Below, piece by piece: positions 54,904 through 63,458 of a DNA stretch of 64,000 nt. The notes under the pieces are model-generated. The model had not been told where the DNA came from. It saw only the letters and a program-made list of their open reading frames with translations, and did not search any database. The position numbers and the translations under genes are program-made. Numbering within the stretch: position 1 is the first letter of the stretch; each line of letters opens with the position of its first letter. Source of the stretch: JACVRN01 sp963715565. Its GTDB lineage: Bacteria; Acidobacteriota; Blastocatellia; Pyrinomonadales; Pyrinomonadaceae. The stretch covers positions 5,518,001-5,582,000 of the forward strand of contig OY970256.1 of the NCBI GenBank assembly GCA_963715565.1, written 5' to 3'.

Positions 54904-56439
54904 TCAGTCCTCCTCGGACGGCGGCGGCTCTTGATAGCGGACGCGGTTGATGCGCGACCAGTACCAGTAAACCGGAAGCCCCAGCGCGATGAGCATGAGA
55001 CCTATAAATGCGTTGAGGTTGATGCCCTTGAAGCCGCCTGCGGGGTAATCCAGGCGCAGGAGCGATAAAAGCTCATTCGCCGCCGCGCGCGGGTCGGGCA
55101 AGAGCGTTGTAAAGAGCAGCCACCCTGTCACCAGTAAAAACAGGACGGGCACGACCGGATAACCCCACGCGCGATAAGGCCGCTCCGCGTTGGGCATCTT
55201 CCGGCGAAAGATAAAGACGGAAGCGGTCACGAGCCCGTAAAAAATCCACGAGCCGAAGATGACGTAATCGGTCAGAGTGTCGAACGAGCCGGAGAGCGTA
55301 AGTATCCCGGCCCAGATGCCCTGCAAGATAAGAGCGCCGACCGGAACGTGCGTGCGCGGGTTCAGCCGCGAGAGACCCTGAAAAAAAAGTCTGTCGCGCG
55401 ACATGGCATAGGGCACGCGCGCGCCCGTCAGAACGGACGTGTGAAGCGTTCCGACCGATGACGAAAGCAGTGCGGCTGCAATCAGGCTCACGGCCACAGG
55501 GCCAAGAAACGTGCGCGCCACTTCCGTCGCTACCGACGAAGCTTTCGGCACGCTCGCAATCTCGGTCGGAGTAAGCGCGTAGAAATACGCTATGTTGACA
55601 AAGACGTAGAGCGTGATAATCAGGAGCGTCCCGCCTATGAGCGCGAGCGGAATATTGCGTTGCGGATTTTTAACTTCGCCCGCGACGAGCGTCAGGTTGT
55701 TCCAACCGTCATAGCCCCACAGCGCGCCGAGCATGGCCGCGCTGAATCCAGCCATCCCATAGCGCGTTGCCGCCGACACGCCTTCGCAAAGACCGCCCTG
55801 ATTCGCCATCGAAAAGTGCGACCAGCTCCCGTCGCGCGCCAGCAGAAAAGCGCCGAAGCCTACGCCCAGAACGAGCGCGATTTTGATGACTGTGAGGATG
55901 GCCGCGACGTGGCCGCTGACAATCACGGTCGCGCAATTTATCAGCGTCACAATCAGTATCGCCGCGAGCGCAACCATTTGTAGATGGCCGAAGGGAAACT
56001 CGTAGCCGAAGAGGTTCAATTTGAAATAGTTTGTGCTGAGAGCGCCGCCCATCAGGTCGTTGAGAAAGATTGCCAGCGCCACGGCGACCGAAGCCTGCGA
56101 GCCTGTCTTGGCGATGAAAATCTGCATCCACCCGTAGAGAAACCCCGCGCCGGGGCCGTAAGCCTCGCGCGTGAAGACATACTCGCCGCCCGCGCGCGGC
56201 ATCATCGCCGCCAGCTCCGCGTAGGTCAAAGCGCCCGCAAGGCTCAACAGCCCCGCCGCCACCCAGACCGTAATCACCATCCCCGGTGTATCCACGTTGC
56301 AGGTCATGACGCGCGTCTTCAAAAAGACGCCCGTGCCGATGACGTTGCCGACGACAATCGAGATGGCCGCGATGAGACCAAGGCCGCGTATCAGCGTGAC
56401 GTTACTTGGCGCTAGTTTCGACGTGAATGTTTTTGCCAT
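54904..56439 (-). CDS. APC-superfamily amino-acid permease
   Basis: This encodes 511 residues with about twelve membrane helices. The consensus substrate motif is in helix 1 (AISIVVGNVIGTGVFLKT), and ALTYAELAAMMPRAGGEYVF follows in helices 2-3, as in LAT-type APC transporters. Substrate is probably a neutral amino acid, by family only. It is a single gene, with a cassette array beginning just upstream. Confidence 0.92.
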   Translation of the reverse strand: MAKTFTSKLAPSNVTLIRGLGLIAAISIVVGNVIGTGVFLKTRVMTCNVDTPGMVITVWVAAGLLSLAGALTYAELAAMMPRAGGEYVFTREAYGPGAGFLYGWMQIFIAKTGSQASVAVALAIFLNDLMGGALSTNYFKLNLFGYEFPFGHLQMVALAAILIVTLINCATVIVSGHVAAILTVIKIALVLGVGFGAFLLARDGSWSHFSMANQGGLCEGVSAATRYGMAGFSAAMLGALWGYDGWNNLTLVAGEVKNPQRNIPLALIGGTLLIITLYVFVNIAYFYALTPTEIASVPKASSVATEVARTFLGPVAVSLIAAALLSSSVGTLHTSVLTGARVPYAMSRDRLFFQGLSRLNPRTHVPVGALILQGIWAGILTLSGSFDTLTDYVIFGSWIFYGLVTASVFIFRRKMPNAERPYRAWGYPVVPVLFLLVTGWLLFTTLLPDPRAAANELLSLLRLDYPAGGFKGINLNAFIGLMLIALGLPVYWYWSRINRVRYQEPPPSEED

Positions 56440-56507
56440 AGATATAGCTGACTATACCTATAAGGCCATTATTTGCAAAAGCCTGGATTTAACTTAGAGA
56501 AGCTATT

Positions 56508-56643
56508 GCCCGACAGCTTATCACTTCCATCAGGGCACTCATGACAAGTGCTTCTTCTTTACAGCGCTTGCGAATTCAACAAAACAACTCTTCGGTTGAA
56601 TTCCAAATCGCTATCGCGGGTCGGGTTGAAGAAATTGTTAGAT
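56508..56643 (-). other. attC-like recombination site after the VOC cassette (one end degenerate)
   Basis: On the minus strand the site begins ATCTAAC (fits RYYYAAC) 7 nt after the VOC stop codon and continues TTCAACCCGACCCGCG, like the two other sites. The far end GTCGGGC differs by one base from GTTRRRY, and the matching L box is not clear. An internal palindrome (GAATTCAAC) is present. Confidence 0.5.
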
Positions 56644-56649
56644 GGCAAA

Positions 56650-57021
56650 CTACTCGCCACTCTCAACTTTGAAATGCGGATTTTCGATGATGCCGAAGAC
56701 ATTCCCAAACGGGTCTGTCACCGTCGCCACGATGATGCCGCCTCCCACATCCTGCGGCTCTGAGTGCTTCTTTGCGCCAAGCTCCTGTACCTTCTGATAT
56801 GCAGCCCCTGCATCCTTCACCCCCCAGTAGGCGACAACATTGCTACCCCTTGAGACGTCCTGCATATTTGGATCGAGCCCCAACTCATAGCCTCCGACAT
56901 TGAAGCCCACATAAAACTGCTCATCAAAATAAGGCTTGATTCCAAGGATGCTGGAATACCATTCTTTTGCTTTCTGCAAATCATCAACATGATAAATGAC
57001 CGTTCTCAACCCTTGAAACAT
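56650..57021 (-). CDS. VOC-family (glyoxalase/dioxygenase superfamily) protein
   Basis: The ATG at 57021, with AAGGAG upstream, gives 123 residues. Two beta-alpha-beta-beta-beta modules are visible: RTVIYHVDDLQKAKEWYSSI and GYELGLDP, then VVAYWGVKDAGAAYQKVQE and ATVTDPFGNVFGII. Metal ligands are probably His near residue 10 and acidic residues late in each module. The function (lyase, dioxygenase or binding) is open. VOC genes are common cargo of integron cassettes. An attC-like site follows the stop. Confidence 0.87.
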   Translation of the reverse strand: MFQGLRTVIYHVDDLQKAKEWYSSILGIKPYFDEQFYVGFNVGGYELGLDPNMQDVSRGSNVVAYWGVKDAGAAYQKVQELGAKKHSEPQDVGGGIIVATVTDPFGNVFGIIENPHFKVESGE

Positions 57022-57097
57022 TCGTGTCTCCTTATAGCCATTCAACCAGGGATTTTTGTTTCTCTGCTAAAGATTAGCATGAGCGGACGAGAGAGCC

Positions 57098-57208
57098 ATC
57101 TAACGCCCGCATTAACCAGCGCCGAGCGAACAGCACGCAGCATACGCCGGGTTGCACAAGCATGAAAAGGATGCTATCGAGGCGTCGGGTTCAAATGAGT
57201 TGCTGGAT
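57098..57208 (-). other. attC-like site after the toxin-antitoxin cassette
   Basis: The outer boxes are ATCCAGC (degenerate R-double-prime) and GTTAGAT (fits GTTRRRY) on the minus strand. The inner pairs CCCGACGCC and GGCGCTGG are imperfectly complementary. Length is 111 bp. The outer parts match the 57.8-kb site while the centre differs, as in attC families. It starts 13 nt after the DUF5615 stop. Confidence 0.65.
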
Positions 57209-57221
57209 GCCGCCGTTGACA

Positions 57222-57539
57222 TTAACCCACTACGATTATTTCACTGGGTTTTATCTTTTTAAGAGTTTCAAGCACCTGTGGCATTAAAGGCTTCAGCATA
57301 GGATACGTGCTTCTCTTCGCCTTGAGCACAATGATGGCGATGCCAAAGTTTTTCAGATTCTGCTGATGTTGAAGATTCTGGTCTACTGTCACTAGAACTT
57401 CATACTGACCGGAAGCAGCCTGCAAAAGCCGACTATTCTTTAAGCCTTTGAATCCAGCCTCTTCAGTCGTGAGAACTTCATGCCCTACGAAATCACGCTT
57501 CAGATAGCGCGTGACACATTCATCAAGCAGCACTTTCAT
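57222..57539 (-). CDS. DUF5615 PIN-like protein, putative toxin
   Basis: This encodes 105 residues. The N-terminal MKVLLDECVTRYLKRDF carries the conserved acidic pair of PIN-like DUF5615. A second acidic site lies in LVTVDQNLQHQQNL, and the C-terminal strand-helix is intact. It is paired with a DUF433 gene that overlaps it by 17 bp. Such pairs are predicted toxin-antitoxin modules with a PIN-like RNase toxin; activity is inferred from family. Confidence 0.85.
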   Translation of the reverse strand: MKVLLDECVTRYLKRDFVGHEVLTTEEAGFKGLKNSRLLQAASGQYEVLVTVDQNLQHQQNLKNFGIAIIVLKAKRSTYPMLKPLMPQVLETLKKIKPSEIIVVG

Positions 57540-57750
57540 AGCTGACCAGTAATCTCTCTTTCGATTCCTCGAGGACAGCTAAAGCTTGCTCGCGTGTAAC
57601 GGTCGGAAATTGTTCGAGAAACTGGTCGAGAGATTCTCCCGTTTCCAGACAATCAAATAAATTTTGAATCGGAACGCGAGTACCGTAGAACACGGGAGTC
57701 CCGCCAAGTTTTTCAGGATCAATTTCAACTAGATTTTTACTATTAGACAT
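57523..57750 (-). CDS. DUF433-family protein, putative antitoxin
   Basis: This encodes 75 residues with a GGAG site before the ATG. It shows the DUF433 pattern: LVEIDPEKLGGTPVFYGTRVPIQNLFDCLETG, then the helical TVTREQALAVLEESKE. The fold contains an HTH-like part, suggesting autoregulation. It is translated just before its PIN-like partner, as expected for an antitoxin. Confidence 0.86.
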   Translation of the reverse strand: MSNSKNLVEIDPEKLGGTPVFYGTRVPIQNLFDCLETGESLDQFLEQFPTVTREQALAVLEESKERLLVSYESAA

Positions 57751-57823
57751 AATTCATTCTCCATTCTGTCTTACAGCTACGCATGATACCAGAGATTACC
57801 TATCCTGTGAGGAGAAGGTAGGT

Positions 57824-57932
57824 ATCTAACGCTGGAATTCAGCCGCGCCGAGCATAAAGCATTCAAGCAAACCGGAGCAGACAACGATGAAAGCCATGCT
57901 ATCGAGGCGTCGGCTGGAATGACTTGTTGGGC
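57824..57932 (-). other. attC-like site after the zinc-ribbon cassette (best match)
   Basis: On the minus strand it begins GCCCAAC (fits RYYYAAC), then AAGTCATTCCAGCCGACGCC, and ends GGCGCGGCTGAATTCCAGC, then GTTAGAT (fits GTTRRRY). The inner L boxes pair imperfectly with unpaired bases on one side, as attC hairpins do. It is 109 bp and starts 30 nt after the stop codon of the zinc-ribbon gene. Confidence 0.72.
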
Positions 57933-57961
57933 GCGGCATTGCTGAAACTTTTCGACTTTAA

Positions 57962-58780
57962 TTAACGGCTCAGAGAAAGCCGCCCTCTCCATCTACCATG
58001 GTTCCAAGTAGCCCCTCCTAATGATCTATTATCTTCTGCGAGAACCAATCTGTATTTGTCTAGGGTGATAATATTGTTTGGATCGTCTTTTCGGTAGCCT
58101 TCCATCGTCAGCATACGTGTTTCTGGACTATAGCTGCCCTTAACAAACTCTACAGCCGTAAGACCAACTTTAGATTGCTTTGATTCTTGAGGCGTACTTT
58201 TCATAGTCCAGTTGATATGCCCTTGAACGCCGTTACTTAAGCCAATTGCCTCTAAATTCACGCTGGCAGAGAAGATCGTCCCGAAAGGTGAACTCCATTG
58301 ACCTTGCCATCTGCCAGTTAATTCCGTAGGGACGGAAGGCAAGTTTGAATTAGTCGGATTGCCTGTCGCTACTGTAGGGAGAGGTGACTCTTTAGTTTTA
58401 GCATCAACCGTTCGCCGTGCTTCGGTATTCGATGTTTCGTTTATAGATTTGTCGTTTGTGTTCACCGTTTGATTTGTATTTTTGTTTTCCTTCTGATCTC
58501 GTGACATTAGTGGGACGATAATTATGCCAGCAAGAGTAATAACTAACCCGACCATTACCGCAATAACAGCATAGATAAATTTAGAATTGCCTTTTTGTGG
58601 TATCGGTTGAGGCTGTTGAGAAGGGAGTACCTCCGTCGGCGGTGGATTAGTGGAACGCGCTAAGGGAATTCGCTGGGTTGCCTCTGAATCATATGGTGCA
58701 GATAAGAGCGCACCATCAGCTAGGCAAAAAGTAATTGATTCGTCAGCGTAAGTGCGACTGCATTGAGGGCATTGTTTCAT
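57962..58780 (-). CDS. Zinc-ribbon membrane protein with C-terminal beta domain
   Basis: This encodes 272 residues. The N-terminal ribbon MKQCPQCSRTYADESITFCLADGA is a form I associate with Acidobacteriota. One membrane helix follows at about 72-92 (IYAVIAVMVGLVITLAGIIIV), then an Asn/Thr-rich linker and a C-terminal beta domain starting at LTGRWQGQWSSPFGTIFSAS. The ribbon would be cytoplasmic and the beta domain outside. Function unknown. It lies in the cassette array, followed by a good attC-like site. Confidence 0.75.
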   Translation of the reverse strand: MKQCPQCSRTYADESITFCLADGALLSAPYDSEATQRIPLARSTNPPPTEVLPSQQPQPIPQKGNSKFIYAVIAVMVGLVITLAGIIIVPLMSRDQKENKNTNQTVNTNDKSINETSNTEARRTVDAKTKESPLPTVATGNPTNSNLPSVPTELTGRWQGQWSSPFGTIFSASVNLEAIGLSNGVQGHINWTMKSTPQESKQSKVGLTAVEFVKGSYSPETRMLTMEGYRKDDPNNIITLDKYRLVLAEDNRSLGGATWNHGRWRGRLSLSR

Positions 58781-58840
58781 GAGCGTTTACCAAGGAAAAG
58801 CAAGTTCTCAGCAATTATCAATTTGCCATCACCGTCACGG

Positions 58841-59428
58841 TTATGGGCACACATTACCAAAATCGAACCTACTGAATGTCCAACGTCCGGTATAAGACTC
58901 AAAGTGCATTGTAAACCCGTTGCACTCAGTTACTCTCAAAACAATCCACTTTCCCGGATATACACGTCCAGCCTCATCAGTATAACTACCGTCAGCGATT
59001 TCACCTTTGTCTAATGTTCTCTTTAGGTCTCGCCAACCACGATTTTTATCGTCGTTCCACCTTCTAAATATCAAATTAGGTGTGCCGTCCTTACCTTTTG
59101 TAAACTTGCAAATGTCCCAATGATTACACCAAATTTCTGTTGGAAGGAAACTTTTTATAGTCACGCTGTCACGATTTTGCACGGCCATTTTGAATTTGGG
59201 AAAGAAAGTTTCCCAGCTTTCTATTACAGGTTGCGCTTTTACCGAACCTGTTTGCACAGGGCGGGTTTGTGGTAATACGCCGACTGATGAACCACCTTTA
59301 GGGACAGACTGCATCTTAAATAGCCTATCAGTTGGGTTTATTGCTGTACAAACTTCATGCTCTTGAGCAAATGCGGCGACAAAACATATGAAGAACGCAA
59401 TCAGCAAGAAGTAATACTTGGAAGTCAT
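58841..59428 (-). CDS. Secreted hypothetical protein in the cassette array
   Basis: The ATG at 59428 (GGAG upstream) gives 195 residues. A signal peptide (YYFLLIAFFICFVAAFAQ) leads a mature domain with several Trp and four Cys (AINPTDRLF, then FLPTEIWCNHWDICKFTKG, VLRVTECNGFTMHFESY). It looks like a compact disulfide-stabilised binding domain; no family is recognised. A short near-palindrome (CCATAACCGT) overlaps its stop region. No attC-like site separates it from the zinc-ribbon gene. Confidence 0.72.
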   Translation of the reverse strand: MTSKYYFLLIAFFICFVAAFAQEHEVCTAINPTDRLFKMQSVPKGGSSVGVLPQTRPVQTGSVKAQPVIESWETFFPKFKMAVQNRDSVTIKSFLPTEIWCNHWDICKFTKGKDGTPNLIFRRWNDDKNRGWRDLKRTLDKGEIADGSYTDEAGRVYPGKWIVLRVTECNGFTMHFESYTGRWTFSRFDFGNVCP

Positions 59429-59464
59429 TATTTTGTCTCCTAAAGTATTGAAGAACGGGCAAGC

Positions 59465-59506
59465 GCCCAACTATGATTAGGCCGCACACTGCGGTACTTG
59501 TCGGCT
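59465..59506 (-). other. Short attC-like site between asd and the secreted-protein gene
   Basis: The minus strand ends in CATAGTTGGGC (fits GTTRRRY), with a central CCGCA-GTG-TGCGG stem and degenerate start AGCCGAC. It is shorter than most attC sites (42 bp between boxes). It marks the right edge of the cassette array. Confidence 0.45.
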
Positions 59507-59531
59507 AACAGCCGTCTTTTACCGTGTCCTT

Positions 59532-60584
59532 CTATGTCATGTTTTTGGCTATTAAGAGTTCTGCGTTGAGAATGGCCGCGCCCGCCGCGCCCCGGATTGT
59601 GTTGTGGCTCAAGGCGACGAAGCGGTAATCGAGCACCGCGTCAGGTGCGATGCGTCCGATGGTGACGCTCATCCCGTGTCCCGCGTCGCGGTCGAGCCTG
59701 GGCTGCGGGCGGTCTGCTTCGGCGCGCACGATGATGGGACGCTCGGGCGCGCTATAGAGCCGCAACTCCTGCGGCAAAGATGTCCATGAAGCAAGAGCCT
59801 CGCGGACTTCTTCCACGCTTGCGCGCCGTCGAAGCAGTACGCGCACCGAAGCCATGTGGCCGTCCGTGACGTTGACGCGATTGCACTGCGCGCTGACCTG
59901 TATGCGCGCCTCTGCTATCTGCGCGCCTTCCATGCGGCCAAGAATCTTGACGGTCTCGGCCTCTATCTTCTCCTCTTCGTTCTGTATGAAGGGCAGCACG
60001 TTGTCCGTGATGTCTAAGGATGCGACGCCCGGATAGCCAGCGCCCGACAGAGCCTGCATGGTCGTTGCTACGACAGCCTCTACGCCGAAGCGCGCGTCCA
60101 GTGGAGCCAGCGCCATCGCCAGCATCACCGTCGAACAATTAGGATTCGTCACGATGCCGCCCGTGTCGAAGCCGCGTCTTTCTCTTTGCACTTCGAGCAG
60201 AGCCAGGTGCTCGTGATTGACTTCAGGAATCAGGAGCGGCACATCTTCGTCCATGCGAAAGGCCGAAGAGTTGCTGATGACCATGAGACCAGCGCGCGCG
60301 AAACTCTCTTCCGACTCGCGCGCCACGTCTCCGGGCAAACTCGAAAAGACAAGGTTGCACTCAAGCGGCGGGCGCGGCGGCTGGACCACTAGACGACGCA
60401 CGCTCTCGGGCATCTCGCCCGGCAAGCGCCACGCGCACGCTTCCTCATAAGCTTTCCCCTGCGAGCGGTCCGAAGCCGCCAGTGCAGAGACTTCAAACTG
60501 CGGGTGATTTTCGAGCAACTGTATAAAACGCTGCCCCACCGTGCCCGTCGCGCCGAGTATGCCGACGCGGATTTTCGTGCTCAT
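59532..60584 (-). CDS. asd: Aspartate-semialdehyde dehydrogenase, archaeal/fungal-like type
   Basis: The ATG at 60584 (GGAGGA upstream) gives 350 residues. The NADP loop is GILGATGTVGQRFIQLL and the nucleophile Cys is in TNPNCSTVMLAMALAPL. The early segment SQGKAYEEACAWRLPG resembles the archaeal-type branch rather than the usual bacterial Asd. It makes aspartate semialdehyde for the lysine/diaminopimelate and threonine pathways. It is the last gene of the dap cluster, ending 26 bp before the attC-like edge. Confidence 0.93.
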   Translation of the reverse strand: MSTKIRVGILGATGTVGQRFIQLLENHPQFEVSALAASDRSQGKAYEEACAWRLPGEMPESVRRLVVQPPRPPLECNLVFSSLPGDVARESEESFARAGLMVISNSSAFRMDEDVPLLIPEVNHEHLALLEVQRERRGFDTGGIVTNPNCSTVMLAMALAPLDARFGVEAVVATTMQALSGAGYPGVASLDITDNVLPFIQNEEEKIEAETVKILGRMEGAQIAEARIQVSAQCNRVNVTDGHMASVRVLLRRRASVEEVREALASWTSLPQELRLYSAPERPIIVRAEADRPQPRLDRDAGHGMSVTIGRIAPDAVLDYRFVALSHNTIRGAAGAAILNAELLIAKNMT

Positions 60585-60600
60585 CCCTTGTTTCCTCCAC

Positions 60601-61482
60601 CTACGAACTGTAACCAAACTCTTTCGCACTGCCGACGTGAACGGTGAACCAAAATGGATTGCCGCTTTCGATTCCCGTCAAGACCCAGCGCACTTCGATT
60701 GCTCCGGCGTAGAAGCGCGCACGCTTCAAATAACTTTCGGCCTCCGCGTACACTTTGTAGAAACGTTTCAAAAACGATTCGCCGTAGTTGTAAAGGATGA
60801 CGCCGAAATCTACTGCCGGGTCGCCCACGCCAGCGCAACCAAAATCAATCACGCCCGTCAAGCGCCGCCCGCCAGCATCGAACAGGATGTGATAGGGCGG
60901 GATGTCCGTGTCAACCATCTTCTGCTCGTATTCAAAATTTTTCCTGTCCGAGAGATGCGTTTCAAAATGCTCGCGCGCCCAGTCGCGCACGTGCGGCAGC
61001 ATGAGCGGGAAGACCTTTGCCTGAATCCGCTCGTAAGCATTGGTCCACCCGTCGTAGCTCATCAGGGCGTCGGCCCCCGGTATTTCAAAACCTTCCAGCT
61101 CGCTCAAGGGGATGCCGTGCAGTTCTTTGAAGAACTGCGCGAGCTGGTCTGCAATCGCCTGCTGGTCCGAATCCGCGAGCCGCATTAACTGATCGCGCCG
61201 CAAGGTCTCGCCCGGCAATTTGCTATAAGCCAGAAAATCTTCGCCCTCGTAGACGGGCATCGGCGTCGCGAGCGTGATGTATCTTCGCAGGAGGCGCAGC
61301 ATCTTAGCCTCTTCGCGTACGCGCCTGTAAAAATATTTGCCCTTGGGAAAACGAAACACCAGCTCGTCGTTAACCATGACGATGTCGTTCAGCAAGCCCT
61401 CCTGATTCAGGCTTAGCGAATCAATCGCGACAAGGGGCGCAATTTCATGTATGCGCCTGCGGTAATGCTCCAACTCGGTCAT
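60601..61482 (-). CDS. Aminoglycoside-phosphotransferase-like kinase (APH family)
   Basis: This encodes 293 residues. It has the N-lobe with FRFPKGKYFYRRVREEAKML and the C-lobe catalytic loop VDTDIPPYHILFD, in which Asp is kept but the usual His-Gly before it and the Asn after it are changed. DFG-like IDFGCAGVGDPAVDFG is intact. The family includes antibiotic kinases, choline kinases and metabolic sugar or amino-acid kinases. Its place inside a dap operon argues for metabolism rather than resistance. No substrate can be named. Confidence 0.8.
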   Translation of the reverse strand: MTELEHYRRRIHEIAPLVAIDSLSLNQEGLLNDIVMVNDELVFRFPKGKYFYRRVREEAKMLRLLRRYITLATPMPVYEGEDFLAYSKLPGETLRRDQLMRLADSDQQAIADQLAQFFKELHGIPLSELEGFEIPGADALMSYDGWTNAYERIQAKVFPLMLPHVRDWAREHFETHLSDRKNFEYEQKMVDTDIPPYHILFDAGGRRLTGVIDFGCAGVGDPAVDFGVILYNYGESFLKRFYKVYAEAESYLKRARFYAGAIEVRWVLTGIESGNPFWFTVHVGSAKEFGYSS

Positions 61483-61494
61483 CGCAGTCTTCCG

Positions 61495-62628
61495 TTACAT
61501 CTTCAACGCAGAGCCCATGCGGCGCACGCCTTCCGTCAGAGTGTCCGTGTCCGCGCAGAAGGAGACGCGCAGCGCGCCTTCGCTTTCAGCGCCGAACGCT
61601 CCGCCGGGAACGGTGATAACGCCGTGCTCCAAAAACCTGTCGACCACTTCCATGGAAGTCCCGTAACGGCTCGTGTCAATCATCGTGTAGAAAGCGCCGT
61701 CGGGTTGGACGGCGCTGAGGCCAAGCTCCGTCGAGACGAGCGAGAGCAGGTGATCACGACGCGCGCGAAACGTCTGGCGCGCACGCTCTCTTTCGCCTTC
61801 CGCTTCATCGGTCCAGGCGGCGAGCGCGGCCTTCTGCGAAACAGTCGAAGCGCAGGTCGTGACGTAGCCGTGCAGGACGAGCGCACTCTTCACGACTTCA
61901 CTATCTCCGCACAGCCAGCCCAGACGCCAGCCCGTCATGCTCATGGATTTAGACAGGCCGCTGATGACTATCGTGCGCTCATAAAAATCGGAGATGGACG
62001 CGGGACGCGCCATTGTGAAGTAGAGGTCTCTATAAATCTCGTCGCTGATGATGTAAGCATTGCTCCCGCGCATCGCGTCGGCCATCATGGCTAAATCATC
62101 CTTTGAAAGCACGCGGCCCGTGGGGTTCGACGGGCTGATGACGACGACAACTTTCGTCCTCGGCGTCAGGCGGCGGCGAAAGTCTTCGGCGTCGAATCCG
62201 AAATCGCGCTCGCGCGGCAGTCTATAAAAGATGGGCTGCCCGCCAGCCATCCGTACAATCGTCGGGTACGCGACAAACCCCGGATCAGGAAGCAAGACCT
62301 CGTCGCCGTGGTCAACAATCGCCATCAACAGTAGATAGAGCGCCTCCTGAGAGCCTGCCGTGATGACTACATCGTCGGGCGTGAGCGTAAGGCCGGGATA
62401 AGAAGCCGCGACGCGCTCTCTTAAGCTCGGAAGCCCCAGGTGCGACGTGTAGCCGTTCTGTTCCTCACGTATAACGCGCACGGCTTCGCGACGTATCACA
62501 TCGGGCGTCGGCAAATCCGGCTCACCCAAACCGAGGTTGATGCTGCCCGGTCGCGCGCGGTCAAAGACCTGTCGAATGACGCTCTTTTCAATCCCGCGCA
62601 GGCGCGCGGCTGGCCGGAAATTCGTCAA
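61495..62628 (-). CDS. dapC: PLP aminotransferase class I/II, probably succinyl-diaminopimelate aminotransferase
   Basis: The start is taken as TTG at 62628, because GGAGGA lies 8 nt upstream and TTGA overlaps the dapD stop; the longer frame lies inside dapD. Length is 377 residues. The PLP lysine is in SGLSKSMSMTGWRLGWLCG, with NPTGRVLS and DEIYRDLYF in the cofactor site. Fold type I aminotransferases of this group act on aspartate, kynurenine or succinyl-DAP. The direct link to dapD makes the DapC role most likely. Confidence 0.8.
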   Translation of the reverse strand: MTNFRPAARLRGIEKSVIRQVFDRARPGSINLGLGEPDLPTPDVIRREAVRVIREEQNGYTSHLGLPSLRERVAASYPGLTLTPDDVVITAGSQEALYLLLMAIVDHGDEVLLPDPGFVAYPTIVRMAGGQPIFYRLPRERDFGFDAEDFRRRLTPRTKVVVVISPSNPTGRVLSKDDLAMMADAMRGSNAYIISDEIYRDLYFTMARPASISDFYERTIVISGLSKSMSMTGWRLGWLCGDSEVVKSALVLHGYVTTCASTVSQKAALAAWTDEAEGERERARQTFRARRDHLLSLVSTELGLSAVQPDGAFYTMIDTSRYGTSMEVVDRFLEHGVITVPGGAFGAESEGALRVSFCADTDTLTEGVRRMGSALKM

Positions 62629-63458
62629 CGTAAAAAATCCTCCAACTGCACCGCCGCGTCCGTCTTCTCGTCGCGATACTTGACGATGACGGGCGCATAA
62701 AGAGAAAGCCCCCACTCGCGTCCCTGTGCGGACGTGACGGCGCGCGAGCCCGGCACAACCACAGCGCCCGCCGGTATCTCCAGCACAGCCGAGTCCGTGC
62801 GGCGATAAACTTCACCGCGAACCAGATCATAAACGGGTGTTGAGCCCGTCAGGATAGTTCCGGCGGCGAGTACCGCACGCTCGCGCACAATCGTTCCTTC
62901 ATATATGCCGCAGCCTCCGCCCACCAGCACGTCGTCTTCTATGATGACCGGCACAGCGCCCACTGGCTCAAGCACTCCACCCACCTGCGCGGCTGCCGAC
63001 AGGTGCACGCGCTTGCCAATCTGCGCGCAGGAACCCACGAGCGCATGACTGTCTATCATCGTTCCTTCGTCCACGTACGCGCCCGCATTGACGTACATAG
63101 GCGGCATGCAGACCACGCCGGGCGCAACAAACGCCCCGTCGCGTATGCTTGAGCCGCCGGGCACAACCCGCACGTTGTCGGCTGTAGTCATGGGCCGCAC
63201 AGGATAAGTGTCCTTGTCGAAAAAGTGCAGGCTCTGGCCTATGGACATGTCAACGAGAGTGCCCATGCGAAAGCCAAGCAGGATGCCGCGCTTGACCCAC
63301 GAGTTGGCGTGCCAACGGCCCGCCTCATCGCGCTCTGCGGCGCGCACGCGTCCCTGGTTGAGCGCCACTTTGAAATCGGCAAAGAGCGCGCGGTCGCGTT
63401 CCGTGTACTCTCTCTGCTCCGAAGCCGCCAGCCGCTCTATCTCTTCACGAAGCAGCAT
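62625..63458 (-). CDS. dapD: Tetrahydrodipicolinate N-succinyltransferase
   Basis: The ATG at 63458 (AAGGAG upstream) gives 277 residues. After a helical N-terminal domain comes a left-handed beta-helix of hexapeptides (GAFVAPGVVCMPPMYVNAGAYV, then MIDSHALVGSCAQIGKRVHL). It fits the DapD class that uses succinyl-CoA. It works between DapA/DapB and DapC in the succinylase route to diaminopimelate. It overlaps dapA by 14 bp and the aminotransferase gene by 4 bp. Confidence 0.94.
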   Translation of the reverse strand: MLLREEIERLAASEQREYTERDRALFADFKVALNQGRVRAAERDEAGRWHANSWVKRGILLGFRMGTLVDMSIGQSLHFFDKDTYPVRPMTTADNVRVVPGGSSIRDGAFVAPGVVCMPPMYVNAGAYVDEGTMIDSHALVGSCAQIGKRVHLSAAAQVGGVLEPVGAVPVIIEDDVLVGGGCGIYEGTIVRERAVLAAGTILTGSTPVYDLVRGEVYRRTDSAVLEIPAGAVVVPGSRAVTSAQGREWGLSLYAPVIVKYRDEKTDAAVQLEDFLR

